A stretch of DNA of 64,000 nt from the NCBI RefSeq assembly GCF_014154935.1, contig NZ_JACEHH010000037.1, positions 1 to 64,000 on the forward strand. Direction: 5' to 3'. The position numbers were made by a program, and so were the translations under genes. The DNA comes from Stieleria mannarensis (lineage in GTDB: Bacteria; Planctomycetota; Planctomycetia; Pirellulales; Pirellulaceae). The notes beneath the pieces were generated by a model. That model was not told the origin of the DNA. It saw only the letters and a program-made list of their open reading frames with translations, and did no database searches. Of the stretch, positions 1 to 10,600 are shown in pieces (position 1 is the first letter of the stretch; every line of letters begins with the position of its first letter).

Positions 1-59
1 TTCGCCCCTGCCCCCTTTTTCGCTCCCGTCAACTCCAAAACGCCACCCAGCATCCAACC

Positions 60-653
60 ATGCAAAGCTTTACCAAACACACCGGCATCGTCGCGACGAT
101 GGATCGTGCCAACGTCGACACCGACCAAATCATCCCCAAACAGTTCCTGAAACGGATCGAACGCACCGGATTCGGCCAGTTCCTGTTTTACGACTGGCGT
201 TTTCAGGAAGACGGTGAAACACCCAACCCCGAATTCGAGCTGAACCAACCGGCCGTCAACGGCGCCTCGATCCTGGTCGCCCGCCGCAATTTCGGCAGCG
301 GATCGAGCCGCGAACATGCGGTCTGGGCACTGGACGATTACGGTTTTCGCAGCGTGATTGCGCCGTCGTTTGCCGACATCTTCTTCAACAACTGTTTCAA
401 AAACGGCGTGTTGCCGATCACGTTGCCCGAAAGCGACATCGACCACCTGTTCGAAACCGCCGAGGCCAAGGGCACGTACGAGTTAACGGTCGATCTGGAA
501 AACCAAGTCGTCAAAGACGCCGACGGTTGGGAACGATCGTTCGAGGTCGACGCCAGTCGCCGCGACAAGATGCTGCAAGGCCTGGACGACATCGGCCAAA
601 CCCTGAAGTTCGAAGACAAGATCGCGGACTACGAAACCGCACGAAGCTGGTAA
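60..653 (+). CDS. leuD: 3-isopropylmalate dehydratase small subunit
   Basis: This is the small (swivel-domain) subunit of isopropylmalate isomerase. With the iron-sulfur subunit LeuC it interconverts 2- and 3-isopropylmalate in cytoplasmic leucine synthesis. The 197-residue length is normal for LeuD. The N-terminal [14 protein letters not shown] (residues 18-31) and the substrate-binding loop [11 protein letters not shown] (78-88) are both intact. The ATG at 60 is the first in frame and begins at the conserved [13 protein letters not shown] N-terminus. LeuC is probably encoded just upstream, outside the window; the first 59 bases hold only a short leader. The downstream neighbour is convergent. 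Confidence 0.97.
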   Translation: MQSFTKHTGIVATMDRANVDTDQIIPKQFLKRIERTGFGQFLFYDWRFQEDGETPNPEFELNQPAVNGASILVARRNFGSGSSREHAVWALDDYGFRSVIAPSFADIFFNNCFKNGVLPITLPESDIDHLFETAEAKGTYELTVDLENQVVKDADGWERSFEVDASRRDKMLQGLDDIGQTLKFEDKIADYETARSW

Positions 654-777
654 CCGCATGCACGACGTCCTTTCCAGGTCGTCGCGTTCGACTCCCACCG
701 ACGAGGGCCCGGAAGGGCCATCGCACCCGATCAATGATCATCCTCGTCTGGAAGCACCGTAGAAGCGTGCCCCAGTT
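654..777. other. convergent gap after leuD
   Basis: This 124-base spacer lies between the converging leuD and rarD-like genes. It contains a short GGCCC-ggaa-GGGCC hairpin (706-719) that could help termination, but the stem is only 5 bp and has no T-tract. None of the dispersed palindromes found at other convergent junctions is present here. Confidence 0.35.
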
Positions 778-1659
778 TCATCGCCGCTTGATCAAGAACA
801 CCGCCACACCGCTCCACACAAACGCGAACCCGATCAACGTGTTGGTCGACATCGGTTCGCCGAAATAAAACGCGCCGACCAAAAACTGCAGCGTCGGCCC
901 GATGAATTGCAAGACGCCGATCAGCGTCAGCGGAATCCGCTGAGCAGCGGCGGAGAAAAACGCCAGCGGAACGAGCGTCAAAAAACCGCCGATGATCAGC
1001 AACGCGTCCAGCATCGCGTTGCCGCGACCAAAATCTCCCGCCCCACCCTGGTACAGCAGCGTCAGATAGACCAGCGTCGGCGATAACAGCACCAGCGTTT
1101 CAAGAAACAGTCCGTTCATCGGATCCAGTTGCGCCTTCTTCTTGACCAACGCGTATCCGGCGAACGAACTGGCCATCGCAAGGGAAACCCAGGGAAACTG
1201 GCCGGCGGCAAACGTCATCACCGTGACCCCGATCGCCGCCAATCCGATCGCCCCCCAACGCGCCGCCGGTAACCGCTCCCCCAGCACGACGACGCCCAAC
1301 AGAACATTGAACAGCGGGCTGATGTAGTACCCCAGCGACGAGAGCAACACCTGCTCGTTTGTCACGGCATACAAAAACGCGCCCCAGTTGATCGCGATCA
1401 AGAACGCCGCCGCGGCATAAATGCCCCAGGTTTGCGGGCGGCGAAGCGCATCCAACAGCGCCACGCGGACGAAACGATCGCTGAGCCGAAACCGGATGCC
1501 CGCGATCAACATCGAAAACACGAACGCCCAAACGATCCGGTGGCTGACCAACTCCAACGCCGATGTCCCGCGCAGCAGATTCCAAAAGACCGGAAACAGC
1601 CCCCAAATCACATTGGCGGCGACGGCGCAGAAGAATCCCAAACGGGTGGAGGCGGACAT
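778..1659 (-). CDS. rarD: RarD/EamA-family drug-metabolite transporter
   Basis: This is a roughly 293-residue hydrophobic membrane protein of the EamA/DMT superfamily, RarD branch. The first helix (AVAANVIWGLFPVFW) and the later GFAFVWSGVAVFLIKRR end are typical, with about ten hydrophobic segments in all. RarD proteins are predicted exporters of small metabolites; the substrate is unknown. I start at the ATG at 1659 (protein begins MSASTRLGFF). The frame stays open to 1800, but the upstream extension is charged and looks non-coding. It is the last gene of the minus-strand fucose block, 326 bases beyond the acyl-carrier-like gene, so co-transcription is uncertain. Confidence 0.85.
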   Translation of the reverse strand: MSASTRLGFFCAVAANVIWGLFPVFWNLLRGTSALELVSHRIVWAFVFSMLIAGIRFRLSDRFVRVALLDALRRPQTWGIYAAAAFLIAINWGAFLYAVTNEQVLLSSLGYYISPLFNVLLGVVVLGERLPAARWGAIGLAAIGVTVMTFAAGQFPWVSLAMASSFAGYALVKKKAQLDPMNGLFLETLVLLSPTLVYLTLLYQGGAGDFGRGNAMLDALLIIGGFLTLVPLAFFSAAAQRIPLTLIGVLQFIGPTLQFLVGAFYFGEPMSTNTLIGFAFVWSGVAVFLIKRR

Positions 1660-1985
1660 CAGGAAACTTTTAAAACCTTGGCAAACGCCGTCAATGATCA
1701 GCCGCACCTGCGACCGGCCATCATCAAGCCGAGACCAGTGAATACCGGCCGATCCGGCCGAGCTTACAGCTCCACGCCCAACAACGGAATCGGCCCCCAA
1801 AGTGTAGAACCGTTGTCCCCAACGATTCCCCTGGCCGCGCAGCGGCCCCCCGCCAACGTCGCTCAGCCACGCCGATTCACCGCGCCAACCTTCCGGCCAT
1901 TCTCTCCCCTATCATCCTGCCACTCTTCTTCCCCATCGTCTTGCCCCCCGGTTTTCTTCCCGCTGCCGAGACCGCTGGACTGCAC
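1660..1985. other. 326-base intergenic region, nothing recognised
   Basis: This is spacer between the rarD-like gene and the acyl-carrier-like stub. I looked here for the missing C-terminal half of the carrier domain in all three minus-strand frames and did not find it. The stretch is pyrimidine-rich on the plus strand (cttcttccccatcg-like runs). No gene, tRNA or strong hairpin was seen. Confidence 0.4.
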
Positions 1986-2234
1986 TCAGTCACAACCAAG
2001 GTCCTCGACAAATCGCTGCTCGGGGTAGACCCGATCATAGTCAACGCCGAGTTGCTCGGAAATGATCCGTCGCACCCTCAGGGCACGATCACGGTCCACG
2101 CCTGGTGAACACCGTCGAATGAACTCGTCTTCCGAAATCGGCGGCCATTTGTCCTTGGACGGAATCTCAGCCGACGCACTCCACATCACCACGATCAAGA
2201 TCGCACCACACAGGACGCCAGTCAGTAGCAGCAT
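1986..2234 (-). CDS. membrane-anchored acyl-carrier-like protein, apparently truncated
   Basis: This is an 82-residue protein. Residues 1-20 (MLLLTGVLCGAILIVVMWSA) form one membrane helix or uncleaved signal anchor. A short linker follows, and then a region resembling helix I of acyl carrier proteins: RVRRIISEQLGVD, then PEQRFVEDLGCD. In true carriers the sequence DLG(A/C)D is followed at once by the serine that carries phosphopantetheine. Here the reading frame stops (TGA at 1986-1988) right after that Asp, so the serine and helices II-IV are absent. The ATG at 2234 lies 47 bases after the fucI stop on the same strand, suggesting co-transcription. The gene may be a decayed carrier or a short family of its own; the function is unknown. 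Confidence 0.6.
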   Translation of the reverse strand: MLLLTGVLCGAILIVVMWSASAEIPSKDKWPPISEDEFIRRCSPGVDRDRALRVRRIISEQLGVDYDRVYPEQRFVEDLGCD

Positions 2235-2281
2235 GTTATTCGCCTCTCTGCGAGACAATGCGATGACGAGTTCCGCGACAG

Positions 2282-4093
2282 CTACTTTCGTCCGTACAGC
2301 GGACCGAAGTTTTCGCAGGCGCGGAAATCGGCGCTTTCCAGATTGTCCGTTCCGAAGGCGTTCCAGGCGCTGGGCCGGAAGACGCGTGAGCGATCGACGT
2401 TGTGCATGTAGACGGGAATGCGAAGGATGGACGCCAGAGTGATGAACAGGTGGCCGACGTGGCCGGCCGTCATCACACAGTGGTTGGCGCCCCACGAATT
2501 CATCACGTCATAGGTGGATGAAAACGCGCCGCGGTCGTTCAACGTCGGTGCGAACCAGGTCGTCGGCCACGTCGGGTTGGTTCGCTGGTCCAATCGGTCG
2601 TGAACGTCCTCGGGCAGTTCGACGGTGTGGCCTTCGGCGATCTGCAGTGCGGGGCCGAGCCCATCGACCAGATTGATGCGGGTCATCGTCGCCGGCATAC
2701 CGCCACGGGTTTTGAAACGCGTGCTCATACCGCCGCCGGGGAAGTATTCCGTCATCGATGGATGCCACGTTGTCGCTTTCAAACATTTTTCGACTTCTTC
2801 GTCGCTGATCTCCCAAAACGGTTTCATCGTCGGCGATCCGTCGGCATCGGACTGTTGGCCGGTGCCGTCCAAGGTTGCCGGGCCGGAGTTGATCAGGTGC
2901 AGCAAGCCATCACTTGCCACGCCATCAAGCTTGTAGCCGTCGCAGACCGATGCGACCGCATCGGGACTCCAGTAGGTCCGCAAGTCGGCAAACACCTGGG
3001 CCGTGTTGGTCAGCAGGTGCCCCAGCAACATCGTCGCGGCGTTGAGTGCGTCGTTTTCGGTGGCAACGATGTACGGTGCACGCTTGCCGTTCCAGTCGAA
3101 CGAGGTGTTGAGGATCGCTTCCATGAAATCCCCGTTGGGGAAGTGGTCGGTCCATTGACGCTGGCCTTGGAAACCGGACGCGATCGCGTTGTGCCCGTGC
3201 GATTGTTCTTTCAACCCCATTTCGGCGAGCTTCGGATTGCCGACCATCAGGTCGCGGGCGATCAACGCCATCTTCACGTTGTCGGCCCACTCGCTGTCCA
3301 GCTGCTCGCGAGAACGTTTGGCGCTGTCGCTGTTGTAGTCCTCTCCTTCGGGACAGTTTGCCTTGACCCAGTCGAGGGCGCGTTCGTATTCCGCTTGGTC
3401 GTATTGGTTTTTGTTCATCCGGCCGCTGAACTCACTCATGTCGATGTCTTCGACACGCATCCCCAGCCACTTTTCCCAGAAACCATAATCCACCATCGAT
3501 CCGGCGATGCCCATCGAAGTGCCGCCCATCGACAGATAGGATTTGCCACGCATCAATGCGGCGGCCAATCCGCAGCGGACGAAGTTCAGGATTTTGGCTT
3601 GCACGTCTTCGGGCATGTTCGCATCGCCCGCCTCTTGGACGTCTTGCCCGTAAATGCCGAATGCGGGCAGCCCCTTTTGCGAATGTCCGGCCAGGACTGC
3701 GGCAAGGTAAACCGCACCGGGACGCTCGGTGCCGTTGAACCCGAACACGGCCTTGGGACGCAACGGGTCCATGTCCATCGTTTCCGATCCGTAGCACCAA
3801 CACGGCGTGACGGTCAGCGACACGCCCACGTTTTCGCGGCGGAACAGGGTTTCGCACTGGTCGGCTTCGGCAACACCGCCGATGCACGTTTCGGCGATCA
3901 CGCACTCGACCGGCTGGCCGTTGGGGTAACGAACGGTTGACGAGATCAATTCGGCCACGCGCCGGGCCAAGTTCATCGTCTGGTCTTCAAGCGATTCGCG
4001 AACGCCCCCCAGCCGTCCGTCGATGGCCGCTCGGATACCGATCTTGGGAAGATTGCCGTTGAAAACGCTGGGTGAGGGAAGTGGTGCATTCAT
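2282..4093 (-). CDS. fucI: L-fucose isomerase
   Basis: This cytoplasmic enzyme converts L-fucose to L-fuculose (and D-arabinose to D-ribulose), the first step of fucose catabolism. At 603 residues it has the family's usual size (about 590). The N-terminus ([20 protein letters not shown]) is diagnostic. Residues matching the Mn2+ ligands of E. coli FucI are present: Glu346 in VATENDAL, Asp370 in [10 protein letters not shown] and His538 in [10 protein letters not shown]. It lies directly downstream of an alpha-L-fucosidase gene on the same strand, which fits a hydrolyse-then-isomerise pathway. Fuculose kinase and aldolase genes are not in this window. Confidence 0.95.
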   Translation of the reverse strand: MNAPLPSPSVFNGNLPKIGIRAAIDGRLGGVRESLEDQTMNLARRVAELISSTVRYPNGQPVECVIAETCIGGVAEADQCETLFRRENVGVSLTVTPCWCYGSETMDMDPLRPKAVFGFNGTERPGAVYLAAVLAGHSQKGLPAFGIYGQDVQEAGDANMPEDVQAKILNFVRCGLAAALMRGKSYLSMGGTSMGIAGSMVDYGFWEKWLGMRVEDIDMSEFSGRMNKNQYDQAEYERALDWVKANCPEGEDYNSDSAKRSREQLDSEWADNVKMALIARDLMVGNPKLAEMGLKEQSHGHNAIASGFQGQRQWTDHFPNGDFMEAILNTSFDWNGKRAPYIVATENDALNAATMLLGHLLTNTAQVFADLRTYWSPDAVASVCDGYKLDGVASDGLLHLINSGPATLDGTGQQSDADGSPTMKPFWEISDEEVEKCLKATTWHPSMTEYFPGGGMSTRFKTRGGMPATMTRINLVDGLGPALQIAEGHTVELPEDVHDRLDQRTNPTWPTTWFAPTLNDRGAFSSTYDVMNSWGANHCVMTAGHVGHLFITLASILRIPVYMHNVDRSRVFRPSAWNAFGTDNLESADFRACENFGPLYGRK

Positions 4094-4229
4094 GACAAGA
4101 ATTCGGTGGGCGATTCACTGTTTTCGGAAAACGAGTCGAGCGAGGATCCTAGTACCGCGATGTCGACTAGAGAAGTGGAAGACAATGGGAATGATACACG
4201 AACCGATTGAAACGCTCGACCGCCGACGA

Positions 4230-6053
4230 TCACTCGACTTCCTTTGATGGGGCGTCACGTTTTAATGTCAACTGTCTCAAATTAATCGGTTGCCAAGACC
4301 CAGGGACCGGATGAACCCGAAGGCTCATGCGCCCCGGGCTGTCGATTCGAAGGGGGCCTAGATCCTTTTCCGTGTAACGCCCATACCCGCCGGTCGACGC
4401 CACGGTCGCGGTCAACTGGGAATCGAGCACGGTAACGCGGAACTGGGTTTGTGGTTCTTGAACGGACAGGACCGAAGACACACGGTAGACGCCCGGATCG
4501 CGGATTTCGATTTCCCATTCGACCCAGGCCTGATCGTCCAACCAATACCCGATGTGATCGATCCCGTCGTGCTGGCGAATCCCGGCGTCGCGGCTGCCTT
4601 CGTTATTGTGGATGAATGCCAGTTCGGCTCCCAACTCCAACACGCCGTCCTTGCCCGGTGTGGGCAATAACGATTTGACTTTCGGTGCACCGTCGACGAC
4701 CAATTTGATCACGCTGTTGAATTCATCGGTCGCGTGCTCGGGTAAACGGACGCGGATGCCGTCGTCGATCGTCTCCGTCGTCAGGGATGTTTCCCCATCA
4801 AGCAAGGTGGCCGACAAGACTTGATTGGTCAGCCCGCGAACTTCCAAGACTTGATCCTCCGGCCAGTCGAACACGTGCAAATACAACGCGGTGCCGTCCG
4901 CGGTGACTTTGGCGGTGCAACGTCCCCAATCGGGTTCGCCGATCGGACTGGCGGTGGTGCCGTAAATCGATTCCCCGTTGGTCTGCATCCATTGTCCGAT
5001 TCCCCGTAGCCGCTCGGTCGCCTGGGGCAGCAACGTTCCCTTTCCGGTCGGGCTGACGTTCAGCAAATAGTTGCCCCCTTTGCTGGCGATGTCGGCAAGG
5101 TTTTGAATCAACGTGCGCGTGGATTTGAACTTCGTATCGGACTTCTTGTATCCCCAGCTGCCGCTGATCGGCATGCAGACTTCCCAGTCTTTCTCCGCTG
5201 GCGCTTGTCGTGGGATGTTCCGTTCGAACGTCTTGTAGTCGCCGGGAAAGTCTTCTCCCAATCGGTCGTTGGTCAAGACATCCGGTTGCAGTTTGGTCAG
5301 CGAGTGCAAACTGTTAAACGCTTCCTCGCTCATCGCCCGCGGCGTGTCCCACCAAAAGATGCCGATCGGCCCGTATTCGGTCAGCAATTGACGCACCTCG
5401 GGGACCGCCTTTTCTTTCACGTATTGGTCGCTGCTGACGCGTTTGATGCTTTTGTCCCAACCGTTGCCGAACCCGCCGGGGTGATGCCAATCCTGGGCCT
5501 GGGAATAGTAGAACCCGAACTTGATGCCTTGTTTTTGGCAGGCGTCGGCCAACTCTTTCATGATGTCGCGGCCGAAGGGGCTGAAATCGACGACGTTGTA
5601 CTCGGTCGCTTTCGAATCGAACATCGCGAAGCCGTCGTGATGCTTTGCGGTGATGACCAGATACTTCATGCCGGCTTGCTTGGCCAAGCCGACGAATTCA
5701 TCGGCGTCAAAGTCGACGGGGTTGAATTGTTTGGCGTATTGTTCGTATTCGGAAATCGGGATCTTGCCCCGCGCCATCATCCATTCGGCGCTGTTGGGCA
5801 ATTCCTGGCCTTTGTATTGACCGCCGACGACCGAATAGACGCCCCAGTGGACGAACATGCCGAACTTGGCGTCTCGCCACCACGCCATCCGCGAGGCGGA
5901 ATCATCTCGTGGTTCGTCATTCTGCTGGGCGAATACGTGGCCACCACACAGAAAGACGTTGCCAACAAGCAGCAGGATGACCCAAGCGTAGAAAAGCCGA
6001 GGCGTCGCCCGATCGGTGACGGCGGGGTGATGGTCGGTCGGTTGAGTGTTCAT
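4230..6053 (-). CDS. GH29 alpha-L-fucosidase
   Basis: This secreted or envelope glycoside hydrolase is predicted to release terminal alpha-L-fucose. A hydrophobic export segment lies at about residues 20-42, after a longer than usual polar N-terminus. The GH29 barrel starts at MAWWRDAKFGMFVHWGVYS (about 56-74). ITAKHHDGFAMF (134-145) is a GH29 signature, and the likely nucleophile is Asp236 in IGIFWWDTP. The C-terminal roughly 250 residues form a beta-sandwich-like tail. The neighbours are a sulfatase upstream and fucI downstream, so the likely substrate is a sulfated fucan or fucose-containing glycan. The ATG at 6053 has no obvious Shine-Dalgarno, which is common in this phylum. Confidence 0.93.
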   Translation of the reverse strand: MNTQPTDHHPAVTDRATPRLFYAWVILLLVGNVFLCGGHVFAQQNDEPRDDSASRMAWWRDAKFGMFVHWGVYSVVGGQYKGQELPNSAEWMMARGKIPISEYEQYAKQFNPVDFDADEFVGLAKQAGMKYLVITAKHHDGFAMFDSKATEYNVVDFSPFGRDIMKELADACQKQGIKFGFYYSQAQDWHHPGGFGNGWDKSIKRVSSDQYVKEKAVPEVRQLLTEYGPIGIFWWDTPRAMSEEAFNSLHSLTKLQPDVLTNDRLGEDFPGDYKTFERNIPRQAPAEKDWEVCMPISGSWGYKKSDTKFKSTRTLIQNLADIASKGGNYLLNVSPTGKGTLLPQATERLRGIGQWMQTNGESIYGTTASPIGEPDWGRCTAKVTADGTALYLHVFDWPEDQVLEVRGLTNQVLSATLLDGETSLTTETIDDGIRVRLPEHATDEFNSVIKLVVDGAPKVKSLLPTPGKDGVLELGAELAFIHNNEGSRDAGIRQHDGIDHIGYWLDDQAWVEWEIEIRDPGVYRVSSVLSVQEPQTQFRVTVLDSQLTATVASTGGYGRYTEKDLGPLRIDSPGRMSLRVHPVPGSWQPINLRQLTLKRDAPSKEVE

Positions 6054-6125
6054 CGTTGGGGAAAGGTGGTTGATCGGGTGTGGGGTGGCGTTTCTTGCGA
6101 CGATTGTTTTTGAGGTTGGTGCCGA

Positions 6126-7544
6126 TCAGTTTGAATCCCTGTCTCGCAAGGACGAAAAGTTCTTCGGATCCGGTTCGGCCGGCAGCGTCGCCTTCCACTT
6201 TGTAAGTTTGGCAACCAGATCGGCGACCACCTGGGGCCGTTGTTGATGTAAATCGTTCTGTTCATACGGGTCGGCGACGATGTCGTACAGTTCGACATAG
6301 TCCGAGTCGGCATCGCTAAGCAGTTTCCAGTTCTGATCAACGATGCAGTAATCGACCCAGTGAAAAGAGTCGGCGAGTCCCGGTTTGCCCCGCCCGCTCA
6401 TCTTCCAAAACAACGGTTTGCGACGTCCGTCGCTGGTCTCGCCCTGCAGCGTTTTGACTTGGCTGATACCGTCGCTCACGTAAGATTCCGGCAGCGAGGC
6501 ACCGGCGATTTCACAGAACGTCGGCAGCAGATCCACCGCGGACATCATCGCGCGATCATCAACATGCCCCGCGGCGACTTTGCCCGGCCAGCGGACGATG
6601 AAGGGGACATTGATCCCGCCTTCAAACAACGCCGCCTTGTACCCTTTGCGGCCGGCCGTGATTCCCTTGGCCGCCCCGATCCCGAAACCCGCCCCCGTCG
6701 CGGTGTCATAGCTGAGCGAGAGCGGTGTGCCGGGGCGTCCGCGGGCGGGCCCGTTGTCGGAGCTAAAGATGACCAAGGTGTTGTCGGCAAGGTTCAAGCG
6801 GTCCAGCGTGTCCAGGACTTCACCGATCCGATCGTCGGCGTGCGACAACACCGCCGCGTAGATCTCGTCGGGTTCATCGAGCCCGCTGTTGCGAAACCGC
6901 CAGCGATACTTCGGCACCACGTGGAACGGCGTGTGTGGTTCGTGAATCCAAAGGTTGACGAAAAACGGTTTGCCGGATTGATGACTTTGCGTGATGAAAT
7001 CGATCGTGTTGTCGGCATCTTCGTGAACCGGCATCTGCTCGCCGGAACAGTTGAACGCGCCGTAGGTGTCATAGCCGTACCGCCCCGGTGACGGCGAATC
7101 GGGAATCATGTCGTTGGCCAGATGCCACTTGCCGAAATGGGCCGTCGCGTAGCCGGCATTTTGCAACAAGCGGGGCAGCGTCACGCAATCGGTGTCCAAC
7201 CAGTCGGGCATGTTGCGTTTGGCGTTGCTGGGCACCCACGCAAAGTGCCCGTCGATGTTGTACCGAGCCGGAAAGTGTCCGGTCATCACCGCGGTCCGAC
7301 TGGGCGAACAGACTCCGCTGGCAACGGTGAAGCGATGAAAATCCGTCCCCTCGCGGGCCAGCCGATCGATGTTGGGCGTCTTGACGTAGGGATGGCCGTG
7401 ACAACTGAGGTCGCCCCAGCCCCAATCGTCGGCAAAGATGAACAGAATGTTCGGCCGCGGCGGTTCGGCGGCGATTGTCGTGGTCAGTGCGCCGTGGGAT
7501 GCTACGAAAAGCAGCATGCATGCTGCAAAGACACGGGATTTCAT
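6126..7544 (-). CDS. secreted formylglycine-dependent sulfatase
   Basis: This is a 472-residue arylsulfatase-superfamily enzyme that removes sulfate esters from a glycan or other sulfated substrate. A signal peptide ends near AAEP (about 27). The metal-binding Asp pair is at residues 39-40 (FIFADDWGWGDLSC). The modification motif is CSPSR, with Cys79 the residue converted to formylglycine; TAVMTGHFPARYN follows. The ATG at 7544 precedes the signal peptide; the upstream in-frame extension to 7610 is not protein-like. It sits between a CRTAC1-type lipoprotein gene and the GH29 fucosidase, all minus strand. The maturase for formylglycine is not encoded here. Confidence 0.93.
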   Translation of the reverse strand: MKSRVFAACMLLFVASHGALTTTIAAEPPRPNILFIFADDWGWGDLSCHGHPYVKTPNIDRLAREGTDFHRFTVASGVCSPSRTAVMTGHFPARYNIDGHFAWVPSNAKRNMPDWLDTDCVTLPRLLQNAGYATAHFGKWHLANDMIPDSPSPGRYGYDTYGAFNCSGEQMPVHEDADNTIDFITQSHQSGKPFFVNLWIHEPHTPFHVVPKYRWRFRNSGLDEPDEIYAAVLSHADDRIGEVLDTLDRLNLADNTLVIFSSDNGPARGRPGTPLSLSYDTATGAGFGIGAAKGITAGRKGYKAALFEGGINVPFIVRWPGKVAAGHVDDRAMMSAVDLLPTFCEIAGASLPESYVSDGISQVKTLQGETSDGRRKPLFWKMSGRGKPGLADSFHWVDYCIVDQNWKLLSDADSDYVELYDIVADPYEQNDLHQQRPQVVADLVAKLTKWKATLPAEPDPKNFSSLRDRDSN

Positions 7545-7622
7545 GGTTGCTTCTTCACTTGGTGCCGATGGGGAATCTGGACAGCCACACCGTACTCTAG
7601 GGTCCCACAAATGCAGGGGGAA

Positions 7623-10600
7623 TCAACCGCCAGCTGCGTCGACTTGCGAATGATTTGCGACACTCCCGCGAGCGTCCGACGTTGAATTGGTGGAAAACGC
7701 TTCTCCGGAACCTTCGATCAGGAGATACGTTCGCCCGGCGGTCAACGTCCCGAATGACTCGACCGTTCCATCGGGCCAGGTGACGCAGACATCGTCGATG
7801 CGGTCGCTGGAACCGATCCCCGCTTTGAGAATCCGCTCATTGCTGCTCATGTAGCCGTCGCCGGAGAGCAGCCAGAGCCGACGGGGGTGGCCACTTGCAA
7901 TAAAGTCGATGACGGTCCCGATCGCGTCACGGGAACAGGTCGTTCCGACACACCGCAATCCGATCCGCCGGTGGTCCGTCTTGGTGCGATTGGCAAGCAA
8001 GGTCGGCGGAGCGTTCTGGTGCGTGATGATCAAGTCATCGGCCAAATCTTGATCGACGTCGATTTTCCAGAGAGCGCGTCCGATGTGGCTGGCCGCCAGA
8101 TAGGCGTCGTCGCTGGCTCGTTCGATGATTTGGAACGTTCCTTGTGGCGACCGTCGGAACAGTTGAAACGGCTGCGCAAGGGGCGGCTGATCGGGACCGA
8201 AGTCACCGATGTGGCCGTTCGTGATCGCCAATTCATCGATTCCATCGGCGTCCATGTCCACCGCTTGCGTCCCGAACCCGACCATCATCCGTGTCGGTTC
8301 GATCAACGCCTGGGCGGCCGTGCTGTCGACCCAAGATCCGCCCGTTTGCTGTTCGTAGTAGATGTTGTACTCACGCGCAAAACCCGTGACGTAAACATCC
8401 AGGTCCAGATCACCGTCGAAGTCTCCGCCGGCAATGCCCATCGATGCCTGTGCGAGCGATTGCCCATCGACCGCGATGCCCCGTGGCACGGCGGCTTCGA
8501 TCAAGCCATCTTTTGTGAGATGATGCCAGTGGTTGGCCGACATGTCGTTTGCGACCAACGCAGATTGCGAATGATCGGTCAATCGCCCGGCCAAAATCCC
8601 AAGGCCGCGCCCGGGCGTGATTTGCTTGAGCGGATCGCCGAGCGAATCGACCAGTGCACCCCGGCCGTCGCCCAGCAAGATTTGATCCTGGTCGCCGGCA
8701 AATTTCGCCGGGTGACAGGGGGCCGGCCGGCCATCGCTTTGGCAGGGCAGATCGACGCCTCCGGTCAACGAACAATAGTTGACTGCGACGAGGTCCACGA
8801 TCCCGTCAAGGTTCAAGTCAACCCAAGCCCCGCACGTGGTCCACTGGATCGCCGAGGCCCCCAGCGACCGCGTTGCGTCGGAGAACGATCCGTCGCCGTT
8901 GTTTCGAAGCAACCGGTTCGCCCCGATGTTTGCAATGAACAAATCGGCAAAGCCGTCTTCGTTGTAGTCACCGACCGCGACGCCTTGACCGATTTCGGCA
9001 CTCCTACAGCCGGACGTGAGCGTCACATTTCTGAACACTCCGTCAAGATTCCGCAGCAGCGCATGGCGTGGATCGGTGTGCTGATCCGTCTGGCCGACGG
9101 GGCTGCAGAAAAACAGGTCCGACCAACCGTCGAGATCGAAATCGATCGTTCCGCCGCCGCTGCCCATCGAATGGATCAAGCTCGATGCGATGTCGGGGTA
9201 CGGGACCGTCGGCACGACCAGATTTCGCGTTCCGGTTTCATCAGCCCAATGAATCGCGTCATCGTTGCCGAGGACAGCCGGACGGTTTGCCGACCCGACG
9301 CGGCGTCCGGACCGATTGACCTGGGTGACCGGATCGGACGCCAGAGAGTCCAACGGAGCCAAGTCGGGAGGCGTATTCCAGCTTCGGTTTCGTTTCAAGT
9401 TTTCAATGATCGCCCGACGCAACTCATCTAGTTCCGGATCACGTTCATCAGGCAGCGTCATTGCGACCGCCGACCATGCCTCGGCCTCCCAGCAGCGCCC
9501 CATTCGGACCAGCACCCGGGCGATCTCGGCCGCGGCATGTTGGCTGCTTTCGCCGCTCGCGCCGAAACGTTGCAAGTGCATGCGAAGGTCCAAGAGGTCT
9601 CGGGCGTATTGGTCGCATGCACGGATGATTCGATCGGCGTCATCGTCACGCAGCGTCATCTGCTCACCGGAATCTGATATCGCCGCCCCTGAATCAAGCC
9701 GACGGATCGTCTGGCTGATTTGAGACCACGGGATCACCCGATTCGGGTTGATGCGAGTCGCTGCCAGAGAGCATGACAGCGCGGCCGTAAAATCCTCGGA
9801 TTGAAAATGTCTTTCGCCAAGCGCGATCCAAAACTCGACTTGGCCGCGACAGTGCGGCAACGCGGCGTTCAACCAGTCCGCAAAGGCTTGATCGCCGGCC
9901 TGCTGCACACTCGGCATTCGCCCGAGTAACGCAAGTGCGGGGGCAAAATCGGCATGGTGCTGCACCATTTCACGCAGCACTGCTTCGGCATCAGAAAACC
10001 GACGTTGATCGCACAGCGACTGTGCGATGCCGAGACGAAGCCGGTGATCGGATGGATTGCGCTCGATCATCGCTTCGATCGCCTCGGCCGGAAACAGACG
10101 CTGCGACGTATCGGTACAGGCGAGCAACACCGCGACGTCAAACTCGCGGTTGCGAATGATCGCGCGGTAATGCTCTGGCATCAAATCGGTTCGACCGGCT
10201 TCTCCGAGCAAACCGAATAATAGACGCCGATTCGCCGAATTGTCGGAGTCTGTTTCCAACGCCCGGGAAAGCAACTCGATCGCCGGATACAGTTCGCCGA
10301 CTTCCAGTAACGCCCGCACCGCCCACTGGACCCGCGTCGGGTCAAAATCGTCGGCTTCGGCGGCCCGGGAAAGCAGCATCGCTGCTTCGGTGCGGTCACC
10401 TGCGGCCGCCGTCGCCCGCGCCGCGTCGGTCAGAAGTTTCGGATCGTCGGGCGACGCGATCAACGCACGACGGGCGACTTGCAAGGCGTCTTCAGCCTGG
10501 GATTCAACAGTCGTCGCGTCGATCGAATCCGATTGCGAATCCTGTGCGGCGTTGTTGCTCGCTGGCGATCGGTTGTCGGACGAACACCCGGCCGCCAAGG

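Noticed and set aside
2600-3940. Long plus-strand open frame (446 codons) over fucI
   Set aside because: Antisense to a well-supported isomerase gene, with composition typical of GC-rich shadow frames and no recognisable domain.
7887-9431. Plus-strand open frame of 514 codons
   Set aside because: Antisense to the FG-GAP/ASPIC lipoprotein gene; protein rich in Arg/Asp with no motif.
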